DNA of 64,000 nucleotides from Acidobacteriota bacterium (GCA_003222675.1 QHWT01000074.1:1-64000); one strand, 5' to 3'; shown: positions 40,850 to 50,288, counted from the first letter of the stretch. The notes: a model not told the origin generated them from the sequence alone. Numbers and translations are program-made.

Positions 40850-41040
40850 CCGGGGTGCGGGGTGCGGGGTGCGAAAAATCGGGTGCGGGTCCGGTGCGCG
40901 GGGTCCGAGAAGCTGTCGCGGGCGGCGGGCACCGACGGATCGCACTCCGCGCCCCCGTCCCGCGCCCCGCACTCCGCGCCCCCGTCCCGCGCCCCGCACC
41001 CCGCGCCCCGCGCCCCGCGCCCCGCCCCGCGCCCCGCGCT
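40850..41040. repeat. GC-rich tandem arrays (GGGGTGC and CGCCCCG words)
   Basis: A short GGGGTGCGG array at 40852-40880 and a longer CCCCGCGCC/CCGTCCCGC array at 40950-41040 face each other and are roughly complementary. Unique sequence about 70 bp long lies between. No gene supported. Related to 18604-18720. Confidence 0.8.
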
Positions 41041-41710
41041 AGGGAATGATGATTCTCGGTTCGTCTTTTGGCGGCGGCTGTTCCGCGCTGTCAGCCGCGC
41101 CCGGCGGGCCCATCATTCGCCCGGCGAGTGCGAGCCAGGAAGCGGCGGGGCGATCCGGGTCAGGTGACTCGCCGGCGGCTTCGCGGGCGAGGCGCTCGAT
41201 GCGCCGCAGCGCGACGGCGCTGTCGCGCTCGACCCGCGAGACATCTGCCCCGGCGCGCCGCGCGATGTCCATGACGGCCTGGCCGACCGCGGTGGCCAGC
41301 CGCTGCGCGGGAATCGATGCCGCCTGATGCTCGTAGATGATCCCGCTGCGCGCCGTCTCAATCGTCGCCGCGACGGTCGCGACGGCTTCGGCAACGTCGG
41401 TGTCGAGAAGGGCTGGCACCGCGGTTCCCGCGTGCTGCAGCACAATCGCCTGCACGAACAGGAACAGCCGATACTGCGTTTGCGACAAATCTGAAATGCG
41501 CGGCAGGACGAACGCCATATCGTGTTCCTGCTGGCGCTGCACGACGGCCGCCGGATGCGCCCGCGCCGTCGATAAGTATGGGCAATCGGGCGGACACGCT
41601 ATCTCGGTGAGCCGCTTCGTCCCACAACACACGGCGCAGATCTCACGACCCACGCCGGGACAGGCGCGCTTTGCCCTGCGGACGCCGCAAAGCGGACACA
41701 CTGATTTCAT
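41039..41710 (-). CDS. Zinc-ribbon protein of unknown function
   Basis: A 223-residue protein whose first 45 residues hold eight or more cysteines: CPLCG, CPGVGREICAVCCGTKR and CPPDCPYL. This looks like a two-site zinc ribbon. The rest is helical (IYEHQAASIPAQRLATAVGQAV) and ends with a Pro-rich tail. I recognise the N-terminal pattern from uncharacterised acidobacterial proteins, but no function is known. Downstream of rpmB in transcription order only by position; the repeat array separates them. Confidence 0.7.
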   Translation of the reverse strand: MKSVCPLCGVRRAKRACPGVGREICAVCCGTKRLTEIACPPDCPYLSTARAHPAAVVQRQQEHDMAFVLPRISDLSQTQYRLFLFVQAIVLQHAGTAVPALLDTDVAEAVATVAATIETARSGIIYEHQAASIPAQRLATAVGQAVMDIARRAGADVSRVERDSAVALRRIERLAREAAGESPDPDRPAASWLALAGRMMGPPGAADSAEQPPPKDEPRIIIP

Positions 41711-41792
41711 CCAGGGACAGTATGCCGTAAGCAGTCAAGTGCGCGAACCCGCCTTCGCCGCTTCGCGGCTACGGCGGGCAGGCTGCAGTGCA

Positions 41793-41875
41793 GAACCATG
41801 AACCGTGAACCATGAACCATGAACCATGAACCATGAACCGTGAACCGTGAACCGTGAACCGTGAACCGTGAACCC
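41793..41875. repeat. Heptamer array (GAACCAT/GAACCGT)
   Basis: Eleven to twelve uninterrupted 7-bp units: GAACCAT and GAACCGT in mixed order, the last five all GAACCGT. It is the most regular array in the window and lies between two divergent genes. Confidence 0.95.
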
Positions 41876-41902
41876 TTTGGGCGTCTATTGTCGCCCGCCC
41901 GA

Positions 41903-41930
41903 TTGCAATTTCGTGGGCGGTCCGTATAAT
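41903..41930 (+). promoter_or_regulatory. Promoter of the 42018 gene
   Basis: TTGCAA (41903-41908), 16-nt spacer, TATAAT (41925-41930). Leader of about 80 nt follows. Confidence 0.6.
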
Positions 41931-42017
41931 CAGTGTCAATCCCGCCAGATTTGCTAGCGTTTCCCGGCGCTGGCTGCAGGAATACCCTTTGCAGTTCATG
42001 GTCCTCGAGGAGGAGGG

Positions 42018-42611
42018 ATGGACGATCCGCTCCTGCAAGAGCAGACGCCGACGGAGTACTTCAAGGATCTGATCGATGCGGCGCTCGCGCGTCAGCAGCT
42101 CCGCGCGAACGAGCTCACCGCGTACTACCTGGTCAACCTGTTGTGCCGGTTCATGCGTCCCGACGGCCGCATTCCCTTTGCGGACGACACTCACGAGCCG
42201 CTCGCGCTGCGGCTCGGGCGCGCGCTCGAGAGCGGCGGCCTCGAGCAACGGGCGCGACTGCGCAACGTCGGCGACTTCTCGCTCTTCATGTCCGGGTTCT
42301 TCTCCGACAGCTTCCGCCGCCGGACTATCGATGTCGACTATTACAAGTCGATGGGCGAATACGCGTACGGGTCGCTCAGCCGCCGCGACGAGGACGCGTT
42401 CTGCGAGGTGTTCGCGGAGCTCGCGCGGAAATTCGTCGGCTTCACCGATGTGCTCTCCGACGTGAGCGAGCGGACCGCGATGGCCTCGAACGCCGACCTC
42501 CTTCGGCTCTACGAAAAGTGGCTGCGCACCGGCAGCGCCCGCGACGGCCAGCGCCTGGTCGACAGGGGCATCGTCCCAAACAGCTCCGTCGGCTCGCGAT
42601 TCGTGCAGTAA
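42018..42611 (+). CDS. Conserved-looking cytoplasmic protein of unknown function
   Basis: A 197-residue, mostly helical soluble protein without signal or membrane segments. Recognisable strings are LTAYYLVNLLCRFM, VGDFSLFMSGFFSDSFRRR and VDYYKSMGEYAYGSLS. I cannot name a family. The GAGGAGG just before the ATG, a clear promoter and normal codon use support it as a real gene. Aspartate/arginine-rich surface and no cysteine pairs. It stands alone between zinc-ribbon and dksA genes. Confidence 0.72.
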   Translation: MDDPLLQEQTPTEYFKDLIDAALARQQLRANELTAYYLVNLLCRFMRPDGRIPFADDTHEPLALRLGRALESGGLEQRARLRNVGDFSLFMSGFFSDSFRRRTIDVDYYKSMGEYAYGSLSRRDEDAFCEVFAELARKFVGFTDVLSDVSERTAMASNADLLRLYEKWLRTGSARDGQRLVDRGIVPNSSVGSRFVQ

Positions 42612-42743
42612 CACCCGTTTTGACACACCCGCGCCGTGGTGCCACATCCACACCTGCGCCACGGCCGTCCTCTTTTCAGTACGCCTTAAGAACCAAAAAC
42701 GCCCGATCCGGCGTCTAAACCGGCATCAGGACAGCTTTGGCGG

Positions 42744-42772
42744 TTGATGATCAGGCGAAGATCCAGTACACT
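42744..42772 (+). promoter_or_regulatory. Promoter of the dksA-like gene
   Basis: TTGATG (42744-42749), 17-nt spacer, TACACT (42767-42772), giving a leader of about 85 nt before the ATG at 42863. The 42612-42743 part of this spacer contains no gene I can support. Confidence 0.55.
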
Positions 42773-42862
42773 GAAGAGCTTCATGCCTGGCAGTTTCATT
42801 GCATACAGGCTCGCGACGTAAAGAGGATGCGAGCGGAGAGATTGGAAAGGAGTCGCACTCAT

Positions 42863-43318
42863 ATGGCCGTTACTAAGGCGCCCCGGGAACAGATGAACCG
42901 CGATCGCTATGTCGAGTTGAAGAAGATTCTCGAAGAGCGGCGCCGCGAGATCATGAGCGAAGTGCAGGGACGGATGCGCGACGTGCGAGCGGAAGGTGCC
43001 GGCAGCACCGTGCAGGGCGTGCTCGACGCCGCAGAGAGTTCCGAGGCCGATATTCAGGACGAGATCGAGTTCGCGTTGATCCAGATGAAGGCGGAGACGC
43101 TCAACAAGATCGACGAGGCGCTTCGCCGGCTGGAGGAGGGCACGTTCGGGTACTGCTTCGAGTGCGGCGAGGAAATTTCCGAGCGCCGGCTCCGTGCGCT
43201 GCCCTTCGCCGTGCGGTGCAAGGACTGCGAAGAGGCGCGCGAGGTCGCCCAGCAGCGCGAGCGTCTCATGGCGCAGCGCCGCGGCGCTGCCTCTCTCTTC
43301 CTCGATATGCAGGGCTGA
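42863..43318 (+). CDS. DksA/TraR family zinc-finger transcription factor
   Basis: A 151-residue protein with an N-terminal coiled coil (about 12-92) and a C4 zinc finger: Cys98, Cys101, Cys119, Cys122 in GYCFECGEEISERRL and RCKDCEEA. DksA-like proteins enter the RNA polymerase secondary channel and modulate promoters, often with ppGpp. AGGAG about 10 nt before the ATG supports this start; an upstream extension through the promoter is rejected. The tip residues of the coiled coil (AESSEADIQDE) resemble the DksA DxxDxA region only loosely. Confidence 0.88.
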   Translation: MAVTKAPREQMNRDRYVELKKILEERRREIMSEVQGRMRDVRAEGAGSTVQGVLDAAESSEADIQDEIEFALIQMKAETLNKIDEALRRLEEGTFGYCFECGEEISERRLRALPFAVRCKDCEEAREVAQQRERLMAQRRGAASLFLDMQG

Positions 43319-43330
43319 TAGCCATGGGTC

Positions 43331-43404
43331 ATTGTGTAATCGGGTAATTGGGTAATTGCGTAATTTGCGATTACTCAATTTCCCGATTCACCAATTACCC
43401 GATT
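43331..43404. repeat. Inverted repeat of GGGTAATT words
   Basis: AATCGGGTAATTG (43338-43350) is perfectly complementary to CAATTACCCGATT (43392-43404), with further GGGTAATT units between them. A second copy of the family is at 45964-45998, on the other side of lon. Confidence 0.85.
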
Positions 43405-43483
43405 CGTTTACACTCGCAGGCCTGTGGCGATCCTGCGAGCCCGCCGCGGCTGCAATATTTTTCAAGTCAGAGGAGATCGCCGA

Positions 43484-45943
43484 ATGAGCGATCGATCCGA
43501 TCAGGACGAGGAACGCCCGGCAGCGACGAGCGCCGAGGTGGGCTCCGAGACCGAGCGGCCGGTGCAGGTTCCGCCGGAACTGCCCGTGCTCCCGCTGCGC
43601 GACACCGTCCTGTTTCCGAATTCGTTCATGCCGCTTGCCGTCGCACGCGAGGCATCGGTGCGTCTTGTCGACGAGGCGAATTCTGCCGGCCGCCTGATCG
43701 GCGTGTTCACGCAGAAAGAAGCGGCAACGGAAGAGCCGGCGCAGGAAGATCTGTATCCAGTTGGCACCGTCACCCACATCCACAAGATGTTCAAGCTGCC
43801 TGACGGCAGCCTGCGGTTGATCGTCCAGGGCCTCGCCCGCGTGACGCTCGATACCATCGTGCAGACCCGCCCGTACCTCCGCGCCGGCGTCACGGTCGCC
43901 GAGGATCAGCTGCGCGACGAAGACCATCTCGAGATCGATGCGCTGCAGCGCAATATCAAGAGCAACTTCCAGCAGGTCGTCTCGCTCTCGCCCCTTCTTT
44001 CCGACGATCTGCAGGCGCTCGCCGCGAACATCACCGATCCCGGGAAGCTCGCCGACTTCATCGCGTCGAGCCTCACGACGATCGGCACGCCGATCAAGCA
44101 GGAGATTCTGTCTACGCTCGACGTGCGCGCCCGCATGGATGCGCTGAACCGGATCCTGATCAAGGAGCTCGAGGTGCTCGAGCTCGGGTCCCGGATTCAG
44201 TCCCAGGTGCAGTCCGAGGTCGGCAAGAACCAGCGCGAGTACTTCCTGCGCGAGCAGCTGAAGGCGATCCAGAAGGAGCTCGGCGAAGGGGACGAGCAGG
44301 CGAAGGAGATGGAGGAGCTCCGGTCGAAGATCGATGCGGCCGGCATGCCCGAACCGGTGAAGAAAGAGGCGCTGCGCGAGCTCGATCGCCTGTCGAAGAT
44401 GCCTGCAGCGGCGGCGGAATACACCGTGTCGCGCACATATCTCGACTGGATCATCGCGCTCCCGTGGTCGAAGCGCACCGACGGTTCGATCGATCTGAAG
44501 CACACGAAGCAGGTGCTCGACGCGGATCACTCGGGCCTCGAAAAGGTCAAGGACCGCGTGCTCGAGTTCCTCGCGGTGCGCAAGCTCAATCCGGACGTGA
44601 AGGGGCCGATTCTCTGCTTCCTGGGCCCTCCCGGGGTCGGCAAGACGTCGCTCGCGCGCTCGATCGCGAGCTCGCTCGGCCGGAAGTTCGTCCGCGTCTC
44701 GCTCGGCGGCATGCGCGACGAGGCCGAAATCCGCGGCCACCGCCGGACCTACATCGGCGCGCTGCCCGGGCAGATCATCCAGGGGCTGCGCCGCGCCGAA
44801 TCGAAGAACCCGGTGTTCATCCTCGACGAGATCGACAAGCTGGGATCCGACTTCCGCGGCGACCCGGCATCGGCGCTCCTCGAGGTGCTCGACCCGGAGC
44901 AGAACAACTCGTTCCGCGATCATTATCTCGACGTGCCGTTCGATCTCTCGGAGGTCCTCTTCCTGACGACGGCAAACGTGATGGATCCGATTCCGCCGGC
45001 GTTGCGCGATCGCATGGAAGTGCTCGAGCTCGCGGGATACACGGAAGAAGAGAAGCTGAAGATCGCGTTCGAACATCTCGTTGCGAAGCAGGTCAAGAAC
45101 CACGGGCTGACCGAGGAGCAGGTGGAGTTCACCGAGCCCGCCGTCCGCGAGGTCATCCGCGGCTACACGCGTGAAGCGGGCGTGCGCAATCTCGAGCGCG
45201 AGCTCGGCGCCCTTTGCCGCAAGGTCGCGCGCCGGCGCGCCGAAGGTGACGAGACGAAGGTGGCGATCACCCCCGAGGTCGTTGTCGAGATGCTCGGAGC
45301 GCCGTCGTTCCTCGATGAAGAGATCGAGAACCGCACGAAGGATCCGGGCGTCGCCGTCGGGCTCGCGTGGACGCCAGCGGGCGGCGAGGTGCTGTTCGTC
45401 GAGGCCTCGCGCATGCAGGGAGGCGGCTCACTCACCTTGACGGGGCACCTGGGTGACGTGATGAAGGAATCCGCGCGCACCGCGCTCTCCTGGTTCCGCG
45501 CGAACGCGCAGCACTATGGCGTCGATGCGGCGTTCTACAAGGATTCCGAGATCCACCTGCACGTGCCCTCGGGCGCCGTTCCGAAGGACGGTCCGTCCGC
45601 GGGCGTCACGATGGTGTGCGCGCTCGCCTCGCAGTTGACGCACCGTCCGGTGCGCGGCGACATCGCGATGACGGGAGAGATTTCGCTCTCCGGCCGTGTG
45701 CTGCCGGTCGGCGGCATCAAGGAGAAGGTGCTCGCGGCGCGGCGGCACGGAATCACCGAGGTGATCCTGCCGCGCCAGAACGAAAAGAACATCCGTGAGG
45801 ATCTCACCGAGGAGCTGCGGCGCGAGCTGACGATCCACTACGTCTCCGAGATCTCGGAGGCGGTTGCGATCGCACTGCTGCCGTCGGCGGAGCAGACGAC
45901 GCTGCCCAAGCCGCTCCGGCCGGAAGTGCAGCCGGCCGTTTGA
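43484..45943 (+). CDS. lon: ATP-dependent Lon protease
   Basis: An 819-residue LonA protease. The N-terminal substrate-binding domain begins at [14 protein letters not shown] (about 34-47), followed by a long coiled coil. The AAA module has Walker [10 protein letters not shown] (381-389) and [10 protein letters not shown]; the protease domain has the serine in [10 protein letters not shown] (Ser705) and the lysine in a later [17 protein letters not shown] 8 nt before the ATG fixes the start. Flanked on both sides by GGTAATT repeats. Confidence 0.96.
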   Translation: MSDRSDQDEERPAATSAEVGSETERPVQVPPELPVLPLRDTVLFPNSFMPLAVAREASVRLVDEANSAGRLIGVFTQKEAATEEPAQEDLYPVGTVTHIHKMFKLPDGSLRLIVQGLARVTLDTIVQTRPYLRAGVTVAEDQLRDEDHLEIDALQRNIKSNFQQVVSLSPLLSDDLQALAANITDPGKLADFIASSLTTIGTPIKQEILSTLDVRARMDALNRILIKELEVLELGSRIQSQVQSEVGKNQREYFLREQLKAIQKELGEGDEQAKEMEELRSKIDAAGMPEPVKKEALRELDRLSKMPAAAAEYTVSRTYLDWIIALPWSKRTDGSIDLKHTKQVLDADHSGLEKVKDRVLEFLAVRKLNPDVKGPILCFLGPPGVGKTSLARSIASSLGRKFVRVSLGGMRDEAEIRGHRRTYIGALPGQIIQGLRRAESKNPVFILDEIDKLGSDFRGDPASALLEVLDPEQNNSFRDHYLDVPFDLSEVLFLTTANVMDPIPPALRDRMEVLELAGYTEEEKLKIAFEHLVAKQVKNHGLTEEQVEFTEPAVREVIRGYTREAGVRNLERELGALCRKVARRRAEGDETKVAITPEVVVEMLGAPSFLDEEIENRTKDPGVAVGLAWTPAGGEVLFVEASRMQGGGSLTLTGHLGDVMKESARTALSWFRANAQHYGVDAAFYKDSEIHLHVPSGAVPKDGPSAGVTMVCALASQLTHRPVRGDIAMTGEISLSGRVLPVGGIKEKVLAARRHGITEVILPRQNEKNIREDLTEELRRELTIHYVSEISEAVAIALLPSAEQTTLPKPLRPEVQPAV

Positions 45944-45963
45944 GCATCGGGTGATTCAGCAAT

Positions 45964-45998
45964 CGGTAATTGGGTAATTTTGAATTACCCGATTACCG
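45964..45998. repeat. Inverted repeat of GGGTAATT words, second copy
   Basis: CGGTAATTGGGTAATT and AATTACCCGATTACCG pair over 15 of 16 positions with a 3-nt loop. It lies directly after lon and may fold in the mRNA as a 3' stem-loop. Confidence 0.85.
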
Positions 45999-46019
45999 GA
46001 TCACACATTCCTCGATTCG

Positions 46020-46907
46020 ATGCGCGTCTTCTTTTCTCCGCGCTACGAGCTGTCGCTGCCCGGGCACATCTGGCCGACGTCGAAATACCGCCGTGTTGTC
46101 GACAGCCTCCAGGCCAACGTGATCGAACCGCGCCCGGCGTCGTGGGAGGACCTGGCGCTGGTGCACACGTCGGAATACCTCGAGAAGCTGCGCTTGAACC
46201 GTTTGACGCCGGACGAGATCGCGACGCTCGAGTTGCCGTGGTCGCCCGACTTGGCCGATGGGTTCCGCGTGATGGTCGGCGGCACGTGCGAGGCAGCCTG
46301 CGCAGCGCTCGACGACGGCGCGTCGGCGCACATCGGCGGCGGTCTTCATCACGCTTTTGCCAATCACGGTGAAGGGTTCTGTCCGCTGAACGACATCGCG
46401 GTCGCAATCCGTGTCGTCCAGCGAGACCGCAGGCTGCGCCGCACCGCGGTCATCGACTGCGACGTCCACCATGGCAACGGGACCGCGATGATCTTCGAGC
46501 GCGATCCCGAGGTCTTCACGTTTTCGATTCACCAGCAGCACAATTATCCGTTGTTCAAGCCGCGAAGCGATCTGGATGTCGGCCTGGAGGACGGGGCGGG
46601 CGATGCGCGCTACCTGGATGCGCTGCGCGGCGCGCTGCCTGAGATCTTGAAGAGCGGGCCGGAGCTGATCGTATACGTGGCGGGTGCCGATCCGTTTGCA
46701 GGGGATCGGCTTGGTGGGTTATTGCTGACGAAAGCAGCACTTGCCGAGCGCGACGCGCTCGTCATCCGTGCTGGGCGGGACGCGGGCGTTCCAATCGTCG
46801 TCGTGCTCGCGGGAGGGTACGCGGCCGACGTGCGTGACACCGTCGACATTCACGTCGGCACGATACGCGCGCTCATCGACTCGCGCCACGCGCACACGCT
46901 ATCCTGA
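46020..46907 (+). CDS. Histone deacetylase-like amidohydrolase
   Basis: A 295-residue arginase/deacetylase-fold zinc enzyme, closest in pattern to class IV HDAC11/AcuC-like bacterial proteins. Zinc and catalytic residues are visible: GGGLHHAF, DCDVHHGNGT (metal Asp and His) and YVAGADPFAGDRLGG (metal Asp). The tyrosine of class I/II enzymes is replaced by the GGYA context. The substrate could be acetylated polyamines or proteins. Followed by a GTG-started membrane protein after 13 nt. Confidence 0.88.
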   Translation: MRVFFSPRYELSLPGHIWPTSKYRRVVDSLQANVIEPRPASWEDLALVHTSEYLEKLRLNRLTPDEIATLELPWSPDLADGFRVMVGGTCEAACAALDDGASAHIGGGLHHAFANHGEGFCPLNDIAVAIRVVQRDRRLRRTAVIDCDVHHGNGTAMIFERDPEVFTFSIHQQHNYPLFKPRSDLDVGLEDGAGDARYLDALRGALPEILKSGPELIVYVAGADPFAGDRLGGLLLTKAALAERDALVIRAGRDAGVPIVVVLAGGYAADVRDTVDIHVGTIRALIDSRHAHTLS

Positions 46908-46920
46908 ACCCGCTTCGCTC

Positions 46921-49035
46921 GTGAGTGCCGCTCCCGATACCGACCGCCACATCGCGCGTGCTGCGCTGCTGGTCTCGCTCGCCGGCGCCTGGCTCAACCT
47001 GCTGCTGACGACTCGCTGGTCGTCGATCGCGGGATCAGTCAACGGCCCCAAGCGGCCGTACTTCGTCGCCGCGTTGATCGCCGCAACCGTGCTGGCCTTG
47101 ACGTTCAGGGGCGACACGACGCGCCGGCGCGTCATGCCCGCATTTGTGTGTGCAGGCGGCGTCGTCTTCCTGCTCGTCACGTTCCTCTGCTGGTTCCCGC
47201 CGCACACCTGGATGCAGGTGCCGTTTCTCGACGACTGGCCCCCGCGATACCAGAGCACGGTCGAGGGGGTTCGCCTGCTGAAGCAGGGCGCCCTGTCCGG
47301 CTGGAGATGGACGTTCCTGGGCGGCTACCCGATCGTCACCGATGTCACTCAGGACCTGACGGCGTGGGCTGCGCTGCCGATCCTGCTGCTCGGTGGCGCT
47401 CTCGGCTTCCATGCGACGCATCTCGTGCTGTTCATCGCCATTCCGCTGCTGGTGTGGTGGGACCTGACGCTCGATCGAGAGATGGATCGAGACATGCCGC
47501 TCCTCGCCGCCGGGCTCGCGGCCCTCTTTGCGGCGAACTACTCGTATTTCCTGATCCGCAGTGGCGACACGAACTCGCTCGCAGGCGTTGTGTCCTCGGT
47601 CGCCACGCTCGTCGCTGCGCACGCAGCCCGCGCCGGCCGCCGGGGATCGTCCGTGGCGTTCGTGGCCGCGCTGACGCTGGCGAATTACAGCCATCGTGGG
47701 TTCTTCGTGTACACGCTCTGCTTTCTTGCGCTGGATGCGGCGCTCGCGCGAGACTGGCGCTCCGCGGCGCGCGCGCTCGTCGCGACCATCGCGGCGCTCG
47801 TCGCCGGGCTGCCGGTCACCTGGGATCTGTGGCGGTATCCCGCATATTTCATTGCGAACAATGTCGAGCTCACCCCTGCGCCGTTTGATTTCGTCGAGTT
47901 CCTCCGCAAGGTCTACTACAACACCGAGCTGCTCGTGCGTCCGGGGCGGTGGTTCAACGACTTCACTGGCCTCACCAACGTCTTTCTCGCGGTCATCGCG
48001 TACACGGCCTGGCAGGCGCGCGGCCGCGTGCGCTTCCATGCCGCGGCCACGCTCGCCATCGTAGGCATGCTCCGCCTGATCTATTCATCGGTTGGGTACG
48101 TCTTCCTGCGGCCGATCCATCTGCTGCCGGTCTTCATTGCGCCGGTGCTCGCCTGGTTCCTCCTGCGCCACACGGGCCGGCTTCTCGCGTGGGCGCTCGT
48201 GGCCGTGCTGGCGCTCTACATCCAGGTCTGGTTTGGACCGGTTCCACATCTGCGGCGGGTCGACGACTTCGATCCCGTGCTCATCGCGCATCTGCGCGAG
48301 CTTCCCGGCGAGGTCGTGCTGATCGAGAACGCGTTCCATCGCGACGTCGGTGTCAGCGAGACGAGCGCGTCAGTGCCTACGCCCTTCAGCGCGCACTTCG
48401 AAGCGATGCTGCCCGACGCCACAGGCAAGCGGTATTACGCCGGCATGTGGGACTGCTGGCAGTGGACTCCTTACAGGGATCAGCTGTTCGCCAGCGGCAC
48501 GTTCCGCGGGCGTGCGCTTGCGGATGTACCGGTTACCCATCTCACGGCGGAGCTGCGGCGCTGGGGCATCCGTCACCTGGTGGTATGGAGCGACGTTGCG
48601 AAGCGCTATCTTCGAGACAGGCCGGTGTTCATCGCGCGATGGCGGACCGAGCGGTGGCAGGATTTCGAGTTCCCCATGGGTGACACGCGCGCTGTGGTGA
48701 CCGTCGGCGCCACTGCGACGCTGACTCACATTACCCCGCTCGGCGCGATCGTGCAGCTGCGCGGCGTGCGGGAAGGAGACCCGGTAATCGTGCGGACCAA
48801 CTATCATCCCGCGTGGACGGCGCGTGACGAAGGACGGGAGATCGCGGTGCGGCCGGTCGACGCTCAGCTCGCATTCGATGCGACGCGAGACGGCGACTAC
48901 GATGTCGAGCTCGTATACCCGGCCCGCCGGTGGCTGCTGCCAATCGCATTCGCTTCGCTCCTCGCCGGCGCCTGGGTCATCGGACGGCTGCACCCTGTGG
49001 TGGACACGCTGCCGCCACCGCCCTATAGAGCGTGA
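46921..49035 (+). CDS. Large polytopic membrane protein, GT-C-like
   Basis: A 704-residue protein with about 12 hydrophobic helices over the first 500 residues and a beta-rich C-terminal part (about 470-680), ending in one more helix. The topology and the WMQVPFLDDWPPRYQSTVEGV loop after the third helix resemble uncharacterised membrane glycosyltransferase/YfhO-like proteins, but no diagnostic motif is present. GTG start 13 nt after the HDAC-like gene. Its last 59 bp overlap the end of the opposing decayed gene. Confidence 0.75.
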   Translation: MSAAPDTDRHIARAALLVSLAGAWLNLLLTTRWSSIAGSVNGPKRPYFVAALIAATVLALTFRGDTTRRRVMPAFVCAGGVVFLLVTFLCWFPPHTWMQVPFLDDWPPRYQSTVEGVRLLKQGALSGWRWTFLGGYPIVTDVTQDLTAWAALPILLLGGALGFHATHLVLFIAIPLLVWWDLTLDREMDRDMPLLAAGLAALFAANYSYFLIRSGDTNSLAGVVSSVATLVAAHAARAGRRGSSVAFVAALTLANYSHRGFFVYTLCFLALDAALARDWRSAARALVATIAALVAGLPVTWDLWRYPAYFIANNVELTPAPFDFVEFLRKVYYNTELLVRPGRWFNDFTGLTNVFLAVIAYTAWQARGRVRFHAAATLAIVGMLRLIYSSVGYVFLRPIHLLPVFIAPVLAWFLLRHTGRLLAWALVAVLALYIQVWFGPVPHLRRVDDFDPVLIAHLRELPGEVVLIENAFHRDVGVSETSASVPTPFSAHFEAMLPDATGKRYYAGMWDCWQWTPYRDQLFASGTFRGRALADVPVTHLTAELRRWGIRHLVVWSDVAKRYLRDRPVFIARWRTERWQDFEFPMGDTRAVVTVGATATLTHITPLGAIVQLRGVREGDPVIVRTNYHPAWTARDEGREIAVRPVDAQLAFDATRDGDYDVELVYPARRWLLPIAFASLLAGAWVIGRLHPVVDTLPPPPYRA

Positions 49036-49717
49036 ACGGTCCCAGCGTTTCGTCCGGCGCGTACGCCGAGAGCAGTCGCGCGGCGCGCGGGCTCTGAGAG
49101 TAGTACGCGATCAGATCGAGCGCGCGTCTTGCGGCCGGCGCCGCCTCCGCTTTCTCGACCGCCAGCAGTCGCGGCGGTGTCGCACAGAGATCGTCGACGA
49201 TCTGATCGAAGAACGTGCGCTCAATGATCGGCATTCGATCGAGCGAATGCGCGACCAGTGGTCCGCTCGACCGCACATCCTGGTCCGCGTAGAGGCCAGG
49301 CAGGAACCACAATGAGTTGCCAAGTGCTCGCGCTGGCCGAAATCCCCCATTTGCAAATGGCAGGCAGACAAAGACGACGAGCGTCACGAGGATGAACCAT
49401 CGACGGGGCAGACTGTGTCGTACGATCCGTTCGGTCGCGAGGATTGCCGCGACGGCAATCATGAACACCTACAGCTTGAAGAGGAGCGGCGCGCCGATAC
49501 CTGCCGCGTGCGCGAGGACGGCGGGCGCCGTGAGCCAGATGATCAGCGGTGGGTTCGTGTCCACGACCTCGCGATAGAGCGACGCGCCGTCGCGCCAGCG
49601 GTCGACCATGTAGAGGTACCATGCGGCATCGTGGTTCACGTAGGCGGGCCCGACGGCGGCGAGACAGAGTGCAGCGAGCAGCAGCCACAGGCCCGGGGCC
49701 GCGCGTTCGAGTCGCAT
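48977..49717 (-). pseudogene. Decayed GT39-like membrane glycosyltransferase
   Basis: The frame runs from MRLERAAPGLWLLL through YVNHDAAWYLYMVDRWRDGASLY and VVDTNPPLIIWLTAPAVL, the typical N-terminus of a dolichyl-phosphate-mannose-type glycosyltransferase. It then meets an in-frame TAG (49469-49471) and continues in the same frame as VFMIAVAAILATERI to a plausible C-terminus. Together about 246 codons are left, half the normal size, so the middle helices are gone as well. Both an internal deletion and a nonsense codon mark it as a pseudogene. Confidence 0.68.
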
Positions 49718-49721
49718 GTCG

Positions 49722-50243
49722 TTAGAGAAGTCCAAGCCCTACGATCGTCTTCATATCGGTGATCTCCCCTCGGCGGACCATGTCGCGCGCCTCGCGCAGC
49801 TCGAATACTTTGACCTCGATGTCCTCGTCTTCGTCGACTTCGGCGCGTTCGTCGGCATCTTCGAGGTTCGAGACGCGGAAGAACACCATTTCTTCGTCGC
49901 AGTAGCCTGGCGTCGGGTACATCGCGGCGAGCCGGACGATAGTTGCTGGAATCTTGCCGATCTCCTCGTGGCACTCGCGTCGCGCCGCCCGTTCAGGCGT
50001 CTCTCCCTCGTCGACGCTGCCGGCAGGCAGTTCCCACATCCAGGTGTTGAGCGAGTAGCGATACTGCCTGATCAGAATGACGCGCCCCGGCTCCGGGACC
50101 GGGATGAGGACCGCTGATTTCGAGTGGCGAACGATCTCCTGCACGGACTCGCGTCCGTGCGGCAGTCTGACGCGCGCGCGCTCGACGGAAAAGACTTTTC
50201 CTGTGAACACGGTTTCACTGCTCAAGCGCTCGGCATCACTCAT
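49722..50243 (-). CDS. NUDIX hydrolase, ADP-ribose pyrophosphatase type
   Basis: A 173-residue NUDIX enzyme. The box GSVDEGETPERAARRECHEE followed by IGKI matches Gx5Ex7REUxEExGU completely. Preceding PVPEPGRVILIRQYRYSLNTWMWE is typical of the ADP-ribose/ADP-sugar subfamily. It probably clears ADP-ribose or related dinucleotides. The ATG at 50243 is chosen at MSDAERL; upstream sequence is the heptamer spacer and rluD. Confidence 0.9.
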   Translation of the reverse strand: MSDAERLSSETVFTGKVFSVERARVRLPHGRESVQEIVRHSKSAVLIPVPEPGRVILIRQYRYSLNTWMWELPAGSVDEGETPERAARRECHEEIGKIPATIVRLAAMYPTPGYCDEEMVFFRVSNLEDADERAEVDEDEDIEVKVFELREARDMVRRGEITDMKTIVGLGLL

Positions 50244-50253
50244 ATCGTCTCCC

Positions 50254-50288
50254 GAGGTCCGAGGTCCGAAGCCCGAGGCCGGAAGCCT
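50254..50288. repeat. Heptamer array (GAGGTCC/GAAGCCC)
   Basis: Units GAGGTCC, GAGGTCC, GAAGCCC, GAGGCCG, GAAGCCT run to the stop codon of rluD. Related in wording to the GGCTTCA family. Confidence 0.7.

Noticed and set aside
41793-41875. Possible CRISPR-like array (GAACCRT repeats)
   Set aside because: Units are 7 bp and contiguous with no spacers, and no cas gene is in the window.
42737-42862. 42-residue N-terminal extension of the DksA-like protein
   Set aside because: It would be translated through a good promoter (TTGATG-17-TACACT), and AGGAG before the ATG at 42863 gives a normal start.
49469-49471. TAG as a recoded sense codon
   Set aside because: The surrounding gene also lacks its middle third, there is no selenocysteine or pyrrolysine context, and other genes in the window use TAG as a stop.
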